64,000 bases of DNA from Streptomyces decoyicus (GTDB lineage: Bacteria; Actinomycetota; Actinomycetes; Streptomycetales; Streptomycetaceae), in the NCBI RefSeq assembly GCF_019880305.1, contig NZ_CP082301.1:2542001-2606000 (forward strand), read 5' to 3'. Below, one piece after another: positions 29,261 to 38,894 of the stretch (position 1 is the first letter of the stretch; every line of letters begins with the position of its first letter). The notes beneath the pieces are model-generated. The model had not been told where the DNA came from. It made no database searches and was given only the letters and a program-made list of their open reading frames with translations. The position numbers and the translations under genes are program-made.

Positions 29261-29800
29261 ATGAGTGATGCCGCCACCCTCCGTCTCCCCTGGACCGTCG
29301 CCGCCGAGCCGGTCGGCTCGCCGGACGCCGAAGCGCTGCTGCGCGAGTACTACACCGAGGTGGCCGACCGCTACTTCACGCTGCACGAGGGCCGCCGCTC
29401 GACACCGGAGGAGATCGACGAGGGGGTGGCGGAGTACCCCAGCGCCGATCTGACGCCGCCGAACGGCGTGCTGCTGGTGGCCCGCCACGGCGAGGTGGTG
29501 GCGGGCTGTGTCGGGGTGCGGCTACTGGACGCACGGACCGCGGAGCTCAAGCAGATGTACGTACGGGCCGGCCGGCGCGGCCGGGGCGGTGCGGGCGCGC
29601 TGCTCACGGCCGCCGAGCGGGCCGCGGCACAGCTGGGCGCCGAACGGGTCCGGCTCGACACCCGGCTGGATCTGGTGGAGGCCGTCGCGCTCTACCGGCG
29701 GCACGGCTTCACGGAGATCGACCCGTACCACGAAGACCCTTACGCGGAGATCTACTTCGAGAAGCGGCTGGACGCGGACAAGGGCCCGTTGACCGGCTGA
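29261..29800 (+). CDS. GNAT-family N-acetyltransferase
   Basis: About 179 residues. The acetyl-CoA loop is LKQMYVRAGRRGRGGAGALL (motif A, R/Q-x-x-G-x-G/A); the C-terminal VEAVALYRRHGFTEIDPYH is motif B. Acceptor unknown. The end is convergent with the MFS-MarR gene across the tandem-repeat region. Confidence 0.88.
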   Translation: MSDAATLRLPWTVAAEPVGSPDAEALLREYYTEVADRYFTLHEGRRSTPEEIDEGVAEYPSADLTPPNGVLLVARHGEVVAGCVGVRLLDARTAELKQMYVRAGRRGRGGAGALLTAAERAAAQLGAERVRLDTRLDLVEAVALYRRHGFTEIDPYHEDPYAEIYFEKRLDADKGPLTG

Positions 29801-29830
29801 CCGGCCCGGCATCTGCCCACCGGGCGTATG

Positions 29831-29975
29831 CAGTTCACGACCGTGGTCAGTTCACGACCGTGGTCAGCTCACGACCGTGGTCAGCTCACGACCGTGGTCA
29901 GCTCACCACCTCGGTCATCACCACCGCGGCCCTCATCACCACCTCGGTCATCACCACCGCGGCCCTCACCACCAC
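29831..29975. repeat. 17-bp tandem repeat array followed by a longer repeat
   Basis: About four units of CAGTTCACGACCGTGGT (17 bp; later copies CAGCTC...) from 29831, a degenerate fifth ending CACCTCGGT, then two copies of a CATCACCACCGCGGCCCT-type unit. Each 17-mer contains GACC-GT-GGTC, a short palindrome. It fills the gap between convergent genes and reaches the last codons of the MFS-MarR gene. Confidence 0.8.
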
Positions 29976-29977
29976 AC

Positions 29978-32056
29978 TCACTTCGCCAGATCCGGCGGCT
30001 GTGGCGCTGGCGGATGGGTGCGCGGCAACTGCCGGCGGGCGTCGCCGTTGTGCGGCTCCTCCGCGTCCGAGCCGCACAGTTCCGCCGTCAGCTCCCGGAC
30101 GAGTTCGGTGAGGTCGGTGGGCCGGTCCCCGGTCCACCAGTCGCCCAGCATCTCCGCGAGCGACTGCTGGCGGGCCGCCGCGAGCCGGTCGGCGGTCTCC
30201 CGGCCGCGGTCGGTGAGCCGCAGCAGCAGCCCGTCACGGGTGGCGAGTCCGCGTTCCTCGATCTGGCGGATGCTCTCGGCGATCACGCCGAGCGGCACCG
30301 TGCTGCGTTCGGCGAGCAGCGCCGGTTCCACCGCGCGGTGGCGGTGGATGCGCAGGATCAGCCAGCCGGCGGCCGGTCTGAGGTCCAGTCCGGCCCGTGC
30401 GGTGATCTTCTCGTAGATGTGCTTACGGCCTTCCCTGCTGCCGAGTTTGGACAGCGCGCGGGCGCATTCGTCGCGCGAGGACCGTTCGACGGGGTTGGAG
30501 GAGAGCACCTCGCTGGTGTCGGGGGCGGTGACGCTGCTGCGCAGTGGCTCCTCCCTGAGGAACCAGGCCAGGGCGAACGCGATCAGGACGACCGGGACGG
30601 CGTAGAGGAAGACATCGGTGATCGAGACCGCGTAGGCGTCGAGGACCCCGGCCGCCTGCCCGGCCGGCAGCCGGGCGACGGTCCGCGGGTCCTCGGCGAT
30701 CGTGGACGGGGCGATGCCCGGTGGCAGTTGCGCCCCGGAGAGCGCCTCGGCGATCCGCGGACGGAGGTGGTTGGTGAAGATCGTGCCGAAGATGGACACG
30801 CCGAACGAGCCGCCGATGGAGCGGAAGAACGTGGCGCCGGAGGTGGCGACACCCAGGTCCTGGTAGGCGACGGAGTTCTGCGCGATGAGCACCAGCACCT
30901 GCATGACCAGGCCGAGTCCGAAGCCGAAGACGAAGAAGTAGGCGCTCATCTCGGCGAAGCTGCTGGACCGGTCGAGCTGGTGCAGAAGCAGCAGGCCGAG
31001 GGCCACGACGCCGGTGCCGGCGATCGGGAAGGCCTTGTAGTGGCCGGTGCGGCTGACGATCTGCCCGGAGCCCGTGGAGGCCAGCAGCATGCCGGCCACC
31101 ATGGGCAGCATGTGGACCCCGGACAGGGTCGGGGAAACCCCCTGCACGACCTGTAGGAACGTCGGCAGGTACGTCATCGATCCGAACATCGCGAAGCCGA
31201 CGATGAAGCCGATGACGGAGGTCAGTGTGAAGCTGCGGCTCCGGAACAGGCGCAGCGGCAGGACGGGTTCGGCGGCCCGGCTCTCGACGGCGAGGAACGC
31301 GCCCAGCAGCACGACGCCGAGCACACCGCATCCCACGATCTGCCAGGAGCCCCAGGGGTAGCTGACGCCGCCGAGCGAGGTCATCAGGACGAAGCAGGCG
31401 GCGACCGCGGCGATCAAGGCGGTGCCCAGGTAGTCGATCCGGTGCCGGGTGCGGCGGCGCGGAATGTGCAGCACGGCGGCGATGACGGCGAGCGCGACGA
31501 TGCCGACGGGGATGTTGATGTAGAACACCCAGCGCCAGCTGAGGTGGTCCACGAACAGCCCGCCGAGCAGCGGGCCGAGGACGCTCGCACCGCCGAAGAC
31601 GCCACCGAACAGCCCCTGGTACTTCCCGCGTTCGCGGGGCGGCACGATATCGCCGACGATCGCGATCGACAGCACGATCAGACCGCCGCCGCCCAGCCCC
31701 TGGAGGGCCCGGAAGGCGATGAGCTCCCCCATGTTCTGCGCGACACCGCACAGCACCGAGCCGATCAGGAAGATCACGATGGCGGTCTGGAACAGCTTCT
31801 TGCGGCCGTACTGGTCACCGAGCTTGCCCCACAGGGGCGTCGCGGCCGTCGCGGCCAGGAGGTAGGCGGTGACCACCCAGGAGAGGTGGTCCAGGCCGCC
31901 GAGCTCGCTGACGATCGTGGGCAGTGCGGTGGCAACGATGGTCTGGTCGAGCGCCGCGAGGAGCAGGCCGAGCAACAGCGCGCCGATCGCGACGAGGACC
32001 GTCCGCCGGGACCGGTCCTCGCCAGGGACGGCAGGAGCGCTGGTGTCCTGCGCCAT
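29978..32056 (-). CDS. DHA2-family MFS drug exporter fused to a MarR-like winged-helix domain
   Basis: About 692 residues. Residues 1-~505 are a 14-helix DHA2 exporter: [16 protein letters not shown] (motif D1), LGDQYGRKK (motif A), [15 protein letters not shown] and [20 protein letters not shown] (motif C). After a ~45-residue linker, residues ~545-660 ([55 protein letters not shown]) form a MarR-type winged helix. The C-terminus is Pro-rich. The cytoplasmic domain may sense a drug or bind DNA near the membrane; which one is unknown. Confidence 0.9.
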   Translation of the reverse strand: MAQDTSAPAVPGEDRSRRTVLVAIGALLLGLLLAALDQTIVATALPTIVSELGGLDHLSWVVTAYLLAATAATPLWGKLGDQYGRKKLFQTAIVIFLIGSVLCGVAQNMGELIAFRALQGLGGGGLIVLSIAIVGDIVPPRERGKYQGLFGGVFGGASVLGPLLGGLFVDHLSWRWVFYINIPVGIVALAVIAAVLHIPRRRTRHRIDYLGTALIAAVAACFVLMTSLGGVSYPWGSWQIVGCGVLGVVLLGAFLAVESRAAEPVLPLRLFRSRSFTLTSVIGFIVGFAMFGSMTYLPTFLQVVQGVSPTLSGVHMLPMVAGMLLASTGSGQIVSRTGHYKAFPIAGTGVVALGLLLLHQLDRSSSFAEMSAYFFVFGFGLGLVMQVLVLIAQNSVAYQDLGVATSGATFFRSIGGSFGVSIFGTIFTNHLRPRIAEALSGAQLPPGIAPSTIAEDPRTVARLPAGQAAGVLDAYAVSITDVFLYAVPVVLIAFALAWFLREEPLRSSVTAPDTSEVLSSNPVERSSRDECARALSKLGSREGRKHIYEKITARAGLDLRPAAGWLILRIHRHRAVEPALLAERSTVPLGVIAESIRQIEERGLATRDGLLLRLTDRGRETADRLAAARQQSLAEMLGDWWTGDRPTDLTELVRELTAELCGSDAEEPHNGDARRQLPRTHPPAPQPPDLAK

Positions 32057-32289
32057 GAGCTCTCCCTCTGTGTTCCGCCAGGCCGCCCTTTCCGTGGTGG
32101 ACCGCCGTTCGGGCTTCTTCCATCCTGGGCGGTTCGGCCGGATATGGCCCGCCGAACGGCGTCCGGTATCCGGGGCCGTTCAGGGGACACCCGGGGCCTG
32201 CCGTACGGATGTGTTCGAGTGCCTGCGCGAACGGGTGCGGCCTCTGGATAATCGCTGCCGGTTCGAGGCCTCCAGGGAGGGGACCGCTC

Positions 32290-33432
<1,143 letters not shown>

Positions 33433-33530
33433 GGGCTGCCCGGCGGGCCGGGGCCGGACAGCCCGTGGCGCCGCGCTGACCAGGCCCGGTTGTCGGGACC
33501 CGGATCCGTTTTGTATCGTGAAGAAACAAA

Positions 33531-33578
33531 GTGGCCCCGCTCGTTCTCCCTGACCGGCGGGCGGGGCCACGTTGTTTT
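33531..33578 (+). terminator. terminator hairpin
   Basis: GTGGCCCCGC (33531-33540) pairs with GCGGGGCCAC (33561-33570), followed by GTTGTTTT. It sits ~100 bp after the PG-binding gene and upstream of the HAD gene. Confidence 0.75.
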
Positions 33579-33649
33579 CCCCCGCGCGATCCGCCCCGTC
33601 CGCATGCGGCCGCACCGTCCGTATGCCCGTAGCGCTCAGGAGCCCGCCG

Positions 33650-34312
33650 ATGACGGCCACCACCACGCTCACCGCCCGCGCCCTGCTGCTGGACATGGAC
33701 AGCACGATCGTGAACTCCGAGGCCGTCGTCGAGCGCTGCTGGCGCCGCTGGGCGGCCGAGCAGGAGCTGGACGCGGACGAGGTCCTCAAGGTCGTCCACG
33801 GCCGGCAGGGCTGGGCCACCATGGCCGCACTGCTCCCGGACCGCCCGAGGGAGCTCAACATGGCGGACAACCGCCGGATGCTGGCGCAGGAGACCGCCGA
33901 CACGGACGGCGTGGTGCCGGTCCCCGGCGCGCCTGCCTTCATGGCCGCTCTCGCCACGCTCCCGCACGCCCTGGTGACCTCCGCCGACATCCCGCTCTCC
34001 GACGCCCGGATGGGCGCGGCCGGGCTGCCCATGCCGGCCGTGCGGATCACTGCGGAGAGCGTGAGCGCCAGCAAGCCCGATCCCGAGGGCTTCCTCAAGG
34101 GCGCCGCCGAGCTGGGGTACGCCCCCGAGGACTGCCTGGTGTTCGAGGACTCCCAGGCGGGCATCGAGGCGGGCCGGGCGGCCGGGATGCGCGTGGTCGG
34201 CGTCGGTGACCGGGCCGCCGCGTTCGCGCCCACCGCGCAGGTACGCGACCTCACCGGCATCCGTGTCGAGGCGCTGCCGGACGGCATGATCGCTGTGCAC
34301 ATCACGGGCTGA
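33650..34312 (+). CDS. HAD-superfamily phosphatase (sugar-phosphatase-like)
   Basis: About 220 residues. Motif I LLLDMDSTIVNSE, motif II ALVTSADIP, motif III SKPDPEGF, motif IV FEDSQAGIEAGRAAGM. Beta-phosphoglucomutase/GPP-like subgroup with an alpha-helical cap (ELDADEVLKVVHGRQGWATM). Likely dephosphorylates a small sugar phosphate or polyol phosphate. ATG 33650 has AGGAG 7 nt upstream. Confidence 0.9.
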   Translation: MTATTTLTARALLLDMDSTIVNSEAVVERCWRRWAAEQELDADEVLKVVHGRQGWATMAALLPDRPRELNMADNRRMLAQETADTDGVVPVPGAPAFMAALATLPHALVTSADIPLSDARMGAAGLPMPAVRITAESVSASKPDPEGFLKGAAELGYAPEDCLVFEDSQAGIEAGRAAGMRVVGVGDRAAAFAPTAQVRDLTGIRVEALPDGMIAVHITG

Positions 34313-34331
34313 GAGCCCGTACCCGGCGGGC

Positions 34332-34368
34332 GGCGAGGGGCGGGCGAAGCGCCCCCGGCCCCCTCGCC
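34332..34368. terminator. bidirectional terminator hairpin
   Basis: GGCGAGGGG (34332-34340) pairs with CCCCTCGCC (34360-34368) between convergent genes ending at 34312 and 34389. Confidence 0.6.
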
Positions 34369-34388
34369 CGACGGGTCCTGCAAACGCC

Positions 34389-34970
34389 TCAGCCGGCGAT
34401 CGCCTCGTACAGGCTGAAGCCCGCCAGCAGCAGCATCACACCCGCCGCGATCTTCGTGATCAGCCCCAGCGGCACATACTTCATGAGCGTACGGCCGCCC
34501 AGGATGCCCAGGCCCGCCACCGCCCACAGGGCCAGGACGGCACCGACACCGACCGAGAGCGGGTCGTCGTAACGGGCCGCGAGGTTGGCGGTCATGATCT
34601 GGGTCAGATCACCGAACTCGGCGACCAGGATCATCATGAAGCCCGCCCCGGAGACCTTCCAGAAGCTCTGGTCGGCGGGCTTCTTCACTTCTTCCTCGTC
34701 GTCGCCCTTCCGGAACAGCAGCACGGCGGCGCCGGCCAGGAAGAGGACGCCGACCACACCCTGCACCAGGCGGTGCGGCAGCAGCGTCAGCACGCTGCCG
34801 GCGGCGATGGCGAGCGCCACATGCACGAGGAAGGCCGCGGCGACGCCGACGAAGACGTACGAAGCGCGGTAGCGGGTGCCGAGCACCAGACCCGCCAGGG
34901 CGGTCTTGTCGGGCAGCTCGGCGAGGAAGACGACGCCGAAGACGACGGCGGCGACGGTAAGGCTGAACAC
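34389..34970 (-). CDS. TMEM165/GDT1 (UPF0016) family divalent-cation exporter, probably Mn
   Basis: About 193 residues and six helices in two homologous halves, each with the family's acidic ion-binding motif: ELPDKTALAGLVLG and EFGDLTQIMTANL. Family members export Mn2+ or exchange Ca2+/Mn2+ for H+. A yybP-ykoY-type leader lies ~80 nt upstream, matching Mn-induced exporters in other bacteria. GTG at 34970 was chosen; the nearby ATG at 34980 is in another frame. Confidence 0.9.
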   Translation of the reverse strand: MFSLTVAAVVFGVVFLAELPDKTALAGLVLGTRYRASYVFVGVAAAFLVHVALAIAAGSVLTLLPHRLVQGVVGVLFLAGAAVLLFRKGDDEEEVKKPADQSFWKVSGAGFMMILVAEFGDLTQIMTANLAARYDDPLSVGVGAVLALWAVAGLGILGGRTLMKYVPLGLITKIAAGVMLLLAGFSLYEAIAG

Positions 34971-35051
34971 GGGGTGGCATACCTCGATCGGTCGGGCCGC
35001 ACCAAAGGGGCCCGGGAAAGGGGTCGCTTCGGCACGGCAGCGTCAAACACT

Positions 35052-35214
35052 GCGGCCGAAGGTCTCGCTGGCGCGGTACGTGTCCGTACCGGGCTCCGGG
35101 CGCCGGCTCTCCACGTCGTCAGCGCGCGGAACGCGCTCCACCAGGGTGGTGGTCGGGCGACGGGAGGGCAGTATGTCGACGGTCCGGCAGAGAGCTACTC
35201 CCCTTCTGCTGCCG
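35052..35214 (-). promoter_or_regulatory. yybP-ykoY (manganese) riboswitch
   Basis: On the minus strand the two conserved ligand-site halves are visible: AAGGGGAGTAGC near 35192-35204 and GCGAGACCTTC near 35058-35068, separated by a long variable stem region. The metal-binding core of this class is made of these halves. It precedes the TMEM165-type exporter. The TAG of the upstream permease lies inside GGGGAGTAGC. Ends are approximate. Confidence 0.85.
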
Positions 35215-35953
35215 TCAAGGGTACGCGGTGCAGCCGTCCGCGCGCGACCAGTTCCAGCACCGTCGCACAGGCCGCCGCCTGCACCGCCAGCAGGGCGACC
35301 AGCACGAACAACTGCACCGCACCCGCCTGTACGGGGGACGCGCCGCCCAGCAGCATCCCGACGAATGCGCCGGGCAGTGTGACCAACCCCACGGTCCGGG
35401 TCTGGTCGAGCCCCGGCAGCAGGGCGTCCGAGGCGGCCGGGCGGGCGACCTCCATCCGCGCGTCGCGGTCCGGCAGCCCCAGCGCCAGGCCCGCCTCGAA
35501 CTCGCCGCGCCGGGTCTCCAGCTCGTCCAGCGCCCGTCGCCCGCCCAGGACGGTGGCGGTCAGTGCGCCGCCGATCAGGATGCCCGCGACGGGGATGAGG
35601 GTCAGCCCGCGCGGCGGCACCAGGCCGGTGAGCAGCAGCAGAACGACGACCGGGACGACCCCGGCGGCGATCGGCGCAGCGGCCCACCACCAGGTGCGGT
35701 TCCGGGTGATCCGGCGGCCGGCGGTCCATACGGCCACCGCGAACATCAGCGCGAGGAAACACAGCAGCCAGGGGAGGGCGTGCACCACCCAGCCGATGAG
35801 GTAGGAGACGGCGGCGAGTTGGGCGGCCGCGCGCAGTCCGGCGACGGCGATGGCCCGGGCGTGACCGAGGCGCGCCACGGCGGCAAGGGCCACGGCGGCG
35901 GCCAGCAGGACGGCGAGAACGACCCCGAGGGTGGCGTTGACCGGCAGCAGCAC
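35195..35953 (-). CDS. FetB/YbbM-type (UPF0014) ABC transporter permease
   Basis: About 252 residues, seven hydrophobic helices. The family cytoplasmic loop is visible: LIPVAGILIGGALTATVLGG, ALDELETRRGEFEAGLALGL, and LPGLDQTRTVGLVTLPGAFV, GMLLGGASPVQAGAVQLF. E. coli FetB exports iron with the ATPase FetA; no ATPase is adjacent here. GTG at 35953 is a best guess. Its last codons (AEGE-stop) overlap the Mn riboswitch. Confidence 0.88.
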   Translation of the reverse strand: MLLPVNATLGVVLAVLLAAAVALAAVARLGHARAIAVAGLRAAAQLAAVSYLIGWVVHALPWLLCFLALMFAVAVWTAGRRITRNRTWWWAAAPIAAGVVPVVVLLLLTGLVPPRGLTLIPVAGILIGGALTATVLGGRRALDELETRRGEFEAGLALGLPDRDARMEVARPAASDALLPGLDQTRTVGLVTLPGAFVGMLLGGASPVQAGAVQLFVLVALLAVQAAACATVLELVARGRLHRVPLTAAEGE

Positions 35954-36161
35954 GCGCTCACTGTAGGCGGCGGCAGGGGCGCGTGCGCGGGGGCGACTCA
36001 ACCGGAGTGCCGTGATGCATTTGTGGTGCCCCGTCAGCTCCCCTTGAACTGACGTGGGCATGTCGCCACTCTGTTACCTGGTGCCCATCCTGTGGAAACC
36101 CCACATCGCCACCATGGGTCGGCACCGCACGGCAACTTCCCCCCACATTCCGGGAGTTTCG

Positions 36162-36806
36162 ATGAAAAAGGTCTACGCGCGTCGAGTTTCGCTCGCCGCC
36201 GGATCGGCCGCGGCACTGGTCTGCACGCTGGCACTCAGCGGACAGACCGCCCAGGCAGCACCGCCCAGCCCGCCGGACGCGGCCACCGCACGGACGTACC
36301 TCGCCGACATCAAGGAACAGGCCGAGGGCCCCCAGGACGGCTACAGCCGTGACAAGTTCCCGCACTGGATCGAGCAGGGCAAGAACTGCAACACCCGCGA
36401 GGTGGTGCTCAAGCGGGACGGCACGGACGTGCAGCAGGACGACAGCTGTGCGGCGAAGAGCGGCAAGTGGGTCTCGGCCTACGACGACGCCACCTGGACC
36501 AACGCGGCCGACCTCGACATCGACCATGTCGTACCGCTGTCCGAGGCCTGGAAGTCCGGCGCCGCGCAGTGGACCACCGAGCGCCGCAAGGAGCTGGCGA
36601 ACGATCTCACCCACTCCCAGCTGATCGCCGTCACCGACAACCTCAACCAGGAAAAGGGCGACAAGGACCCGGCGAAGTGGCTCCCGCCGAAGACCTCGTA
36701 CCACTGCGAGTACGCCCGGATGTGGGTCTGGGTGAAGCATGAGTACGGCATGACCGCGGACTCCGCGGAGAAGGCCGCGCTGAAGAAGATCCTCGACGGC
36801 TGCTGA
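36162..36806 (+). CDS. secreted HNH-family nuclease (DUF1524-like)
   Basis: About 214 residues. Signal peptide MKKVYARRVSLAAGSAAALV ends near AQAAPPSP. The catalytic motif is LDIDHVVPLSEAWKSGA with the later DNLNQEKGDKDPAKWLPP (the Asn-rich second half) and two Cys (NCNTREVV, DSCAAKSG). This is the common Streptomyces extracellular nuclease with a GmrSD-C/DUF1524 fold. Start has GGGAG 6 nt upstream. Role: extracellular DNA degradation. Confidence 0.92.
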   Translation: MKKVYARRVSLAAGSAAALVCTLALSGQTAQAAPPSPPDAATARTYLADIKEQAEGPQDGYSRDKFPHWIEQGKNCNTREVVLKRDGTDVQQDDSCAAKSGKWVSAYDDATWTNAADLDIDHVVPLSEAWKSGAAQWTTERRKELANDLTHSQLIAVTDNLNQEKGDKDPAKWLPPKTSYHCEYARMWVWVKHEYGMTADSAEKAALKKILDGC

Positions 36807-36833
36807 GCCGCACTCCCCGGCGCTGCCGGCCCT

Positions 36834-36873
36834 GCGCGCCCGCCGACCGGAAACCACCGGCCGGCGGGCGCGC
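36834..36873 (+). terminator. terminator hairpin
   Basis: A 17-bp stem with one mismatch, GCGCGCCCGCCGACCGG and CCGGCCGGCGGGCGCGC, with loop AAACCA, 28 bp after the nuclease stop. Confidence 0.8.
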
Positions 36874-36941
36874 CGCCGCCCCGGTCCCCCACCGTGCCCG
36901 TTGTGCTCCTATCCTCTGACCACGACAAGTGGGGAGGCACG

Positions 36942-38690
36942 ATGGCCGGACTGCGCTTGGGGCCGCTGCTGCGCTACGTCGACGCGCAGAGCGCGACGGT
37001 GTGGGTGGAGACCGACGAGCCGTGCGTGGTGCGGATCCGCTGCGACGACGGGTCGGTCGGCACGGAACGCACCTGGCAGGTGGCCGGGCACCACTACGCG
37101 CTGGTCGCGGTGACCGGTCTGGCGCCCGGCAGCGAGACGCCCTACCAGGTCCTGCTCGACGAGCCGGAAGCCCCTCCCGGCGGTAGCGGGGAGATGGTCT
37201 GGCCGCCGCCCGGCAGCCGCTTCCCCGCGAGCACGATCCGTACCCTCCCCGCCTCCGCCGACGAGCCGCTGCGTTTCGCCTTCGGTTCCTGCCGCTGGTC
37301 GGCGACCCCCTCGAACGCGGCGCACGACCCGGTCGGCCCGGACGCCCTGGACACCCTCGCCGCCACACTGGCCGCCGATTCCGGCCGGCAGCGCCCCGAC
37401 GTGCTGCTCCTGCTGGGCGACCAGGTCTACGCCGACCAGACCTCCGACGCGACCGCCCAGGTGCTGGCCGCCCGCCGCGACATCGGCGAGCCGCCCGGGA
37501 AACAGGTCGCCGACTACGAGGAGTACACCCACCTCTACGACGAGTCCTGGCTCGACCCCGAGGTCCGCTGGCTGCTGTCCACGGTCCCCAGCTGCATGAT
37601 CTTCGACGATCACGATGTGATCGACGACTGGAACACCTCGGCGGCCTGGCTGGCCCGGATGCGGGCGACCCCGTGGTGGCGCGAGCGGATACTCGGCGGC
37701 CTGATGTCGTACTGGGTGTACCAGCATCTGGGCAATCTCTCGCCCGCTGAGCTGGCCGCCGACGAGCTGTACGCGCGGGTGCGGGCGGTGCCGGACGGGA
37801 CGGACCTGGTGCGGGCGTTCGCGGCCGACGCGGATACCGATCCGGCCTGCGCGCGCTGGAGCTACCGCCGCGAGTTCGGCCGGGTCCGTCTGGTCATGAT
37901 CGACACCAGGGCGACCCGCGTGCTGGACGAGAGCAACCGCGCGATGCTCGACAAGACCGAGGGCGAATGGCTGCGGCAGGCCGTGCTGGAGGGGCGCGGC
38001 AGCTACGACCACCTGCTGCTCGGCAGTTCGCTGCCCTGGCTGCTGCCGCACCTCATCCATGCCGCGGAGGGCTGGAACGCCGCGCTGTGCGCCGGCGAGC
38101 GCGGCCCCCGCTGGGCCCGTCGGGGCGAATTCCTGCGCCAGCGCGCCGACTTGGAGCACTGGGCGGCCTTCCCCGGTTCGTTCGCCGCGCTCACCGAACT
38201 GATCGCCGAGGCCGGTTCCGGCGCGGAGGCCCCGGCGACGGTCTGTGTGCTGTCCGGGGATGTGCACCACGCCTACGTGGCGGAGCCGCACTGGCGCGGC
38301 GCAGGACCGCACCCCGCGAGCCGGGTGCTCCAGCTGACCTGCTCCCCCGTCCACAACAGCATTCCCGGCTCGCTGCAGGCCGGTTTCCGCTTCGGCTGGA
38401 GCCGGTCGGGCCGCTGGCTGGGGAAGCTGCTGGCCCGGCACGGGCGGCTGACCCGGCCGGCGGTGAAGTGGCGGCGTACGGGCGGCCCGTGGTTCGGCAA
38501 CCAGTTGATGACGCTGACGCTGGCGGGCCGTACGGCGCGCCTCGCCCTGGACCAGGCCCGCCGGGAGAAGAGCGGCGGCGTCCGGCTCGTCACGGTCTGG
38601 CGGGCGGCGTTGTCCGATGCGCGAGTTGCCGGGAAATCGGGTGGTACGGGCGGCCCTGCACCGGGTACCGAACGCGCCAAGTCCGGATGA
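36942..38690 (+). CDS. PhoD-like alkaline phosphatase family phosphodiesterase
   Basis: About 582 residues. Metallophosphoesterase motifs: LLLLGDQVYADQTSD, FDDHDVIDDWNTS, VMIDTRATRVLD and VLSGDVHHAYVAEP. The N-terminal ~110 residues are the Ig-like domain of PhoD proteins (YVDAQSATVWVETDEPC). No signal peptide or Tat motif is visible, so it may be cytoplasmic, unlike classical PhoD. ATG 36942 has GGGGAGG 5 nt upstream. Confidence 0.9.
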   Translation: MAGLRLGPLLRYVDAQSATVWVETDEPCVVRIRCDDGSVGTERTWQVAGHHYALVAVTGLAPGSETPYQVLLDEPEAPPGGSGEMVWPPPGSRFPASTIRTLPASADEPLRFAFGSCRWSATPSNAAHDPVGPDALDTLAATLAADSGRQRPDVLLLLGDQVYADQTSDATAQVLAARRDIGEPPGKQVADYEEYTHLYDESWLDPEVRWLLSTVPSCMIFDDHDVIDDWNTSAAWLARMRATPWWRERILGGLMSYWVYQHLGNLSPAELAADELYARVRAVPDGTDLVRAFAADADTDPACARWSYRREFGRVRLVMIDTRATRVLDESNRAMLDKTEGEWLRQAVLEGRGSYDHLLLGSSLPWLLPHLIHAAEGWNAALCAGERGPRWARRGEFLRQRADLEHWAAFPGSFAALTELIAEAGSGAEAPATVCVLSGDVHHAYVAEPHWRGAGPHPASRVLQLTCSPVHNSIPGSLQAGFRFGWSRSGRWLGKLLARHGRLTRPAVKWRRTGGPWFGNQLMTLTLAGRTARLALDQARREKSGGVRLVTVWRAALSDARVAGKSGGTGGPAPGTERAKSG

Positions 38691-38894
38691 TGCGGCCGCT
38701 CCCGGGCCGCTGAGCGACCGGTGAGGCGCCGGGCGCCGGGCAACTGCCCCGCGGATCCGACGTGTTTTTGCCCACCCCCGGTGCCGCGTCGGCGGATCTG
38801 ACGGTGATGATGGGGCCCACCTTCGCCCGTCACCCGCACTCTCGGGCGGCCGCGCCCGCGCGCCGGCCGTCCACCGCCCCAGGGAGAGCCCCTC

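Noticed and set aside
29831..29975. 17-bp repeats as a CRISPR array
   Set aside because: Direct tandem units without spacers.
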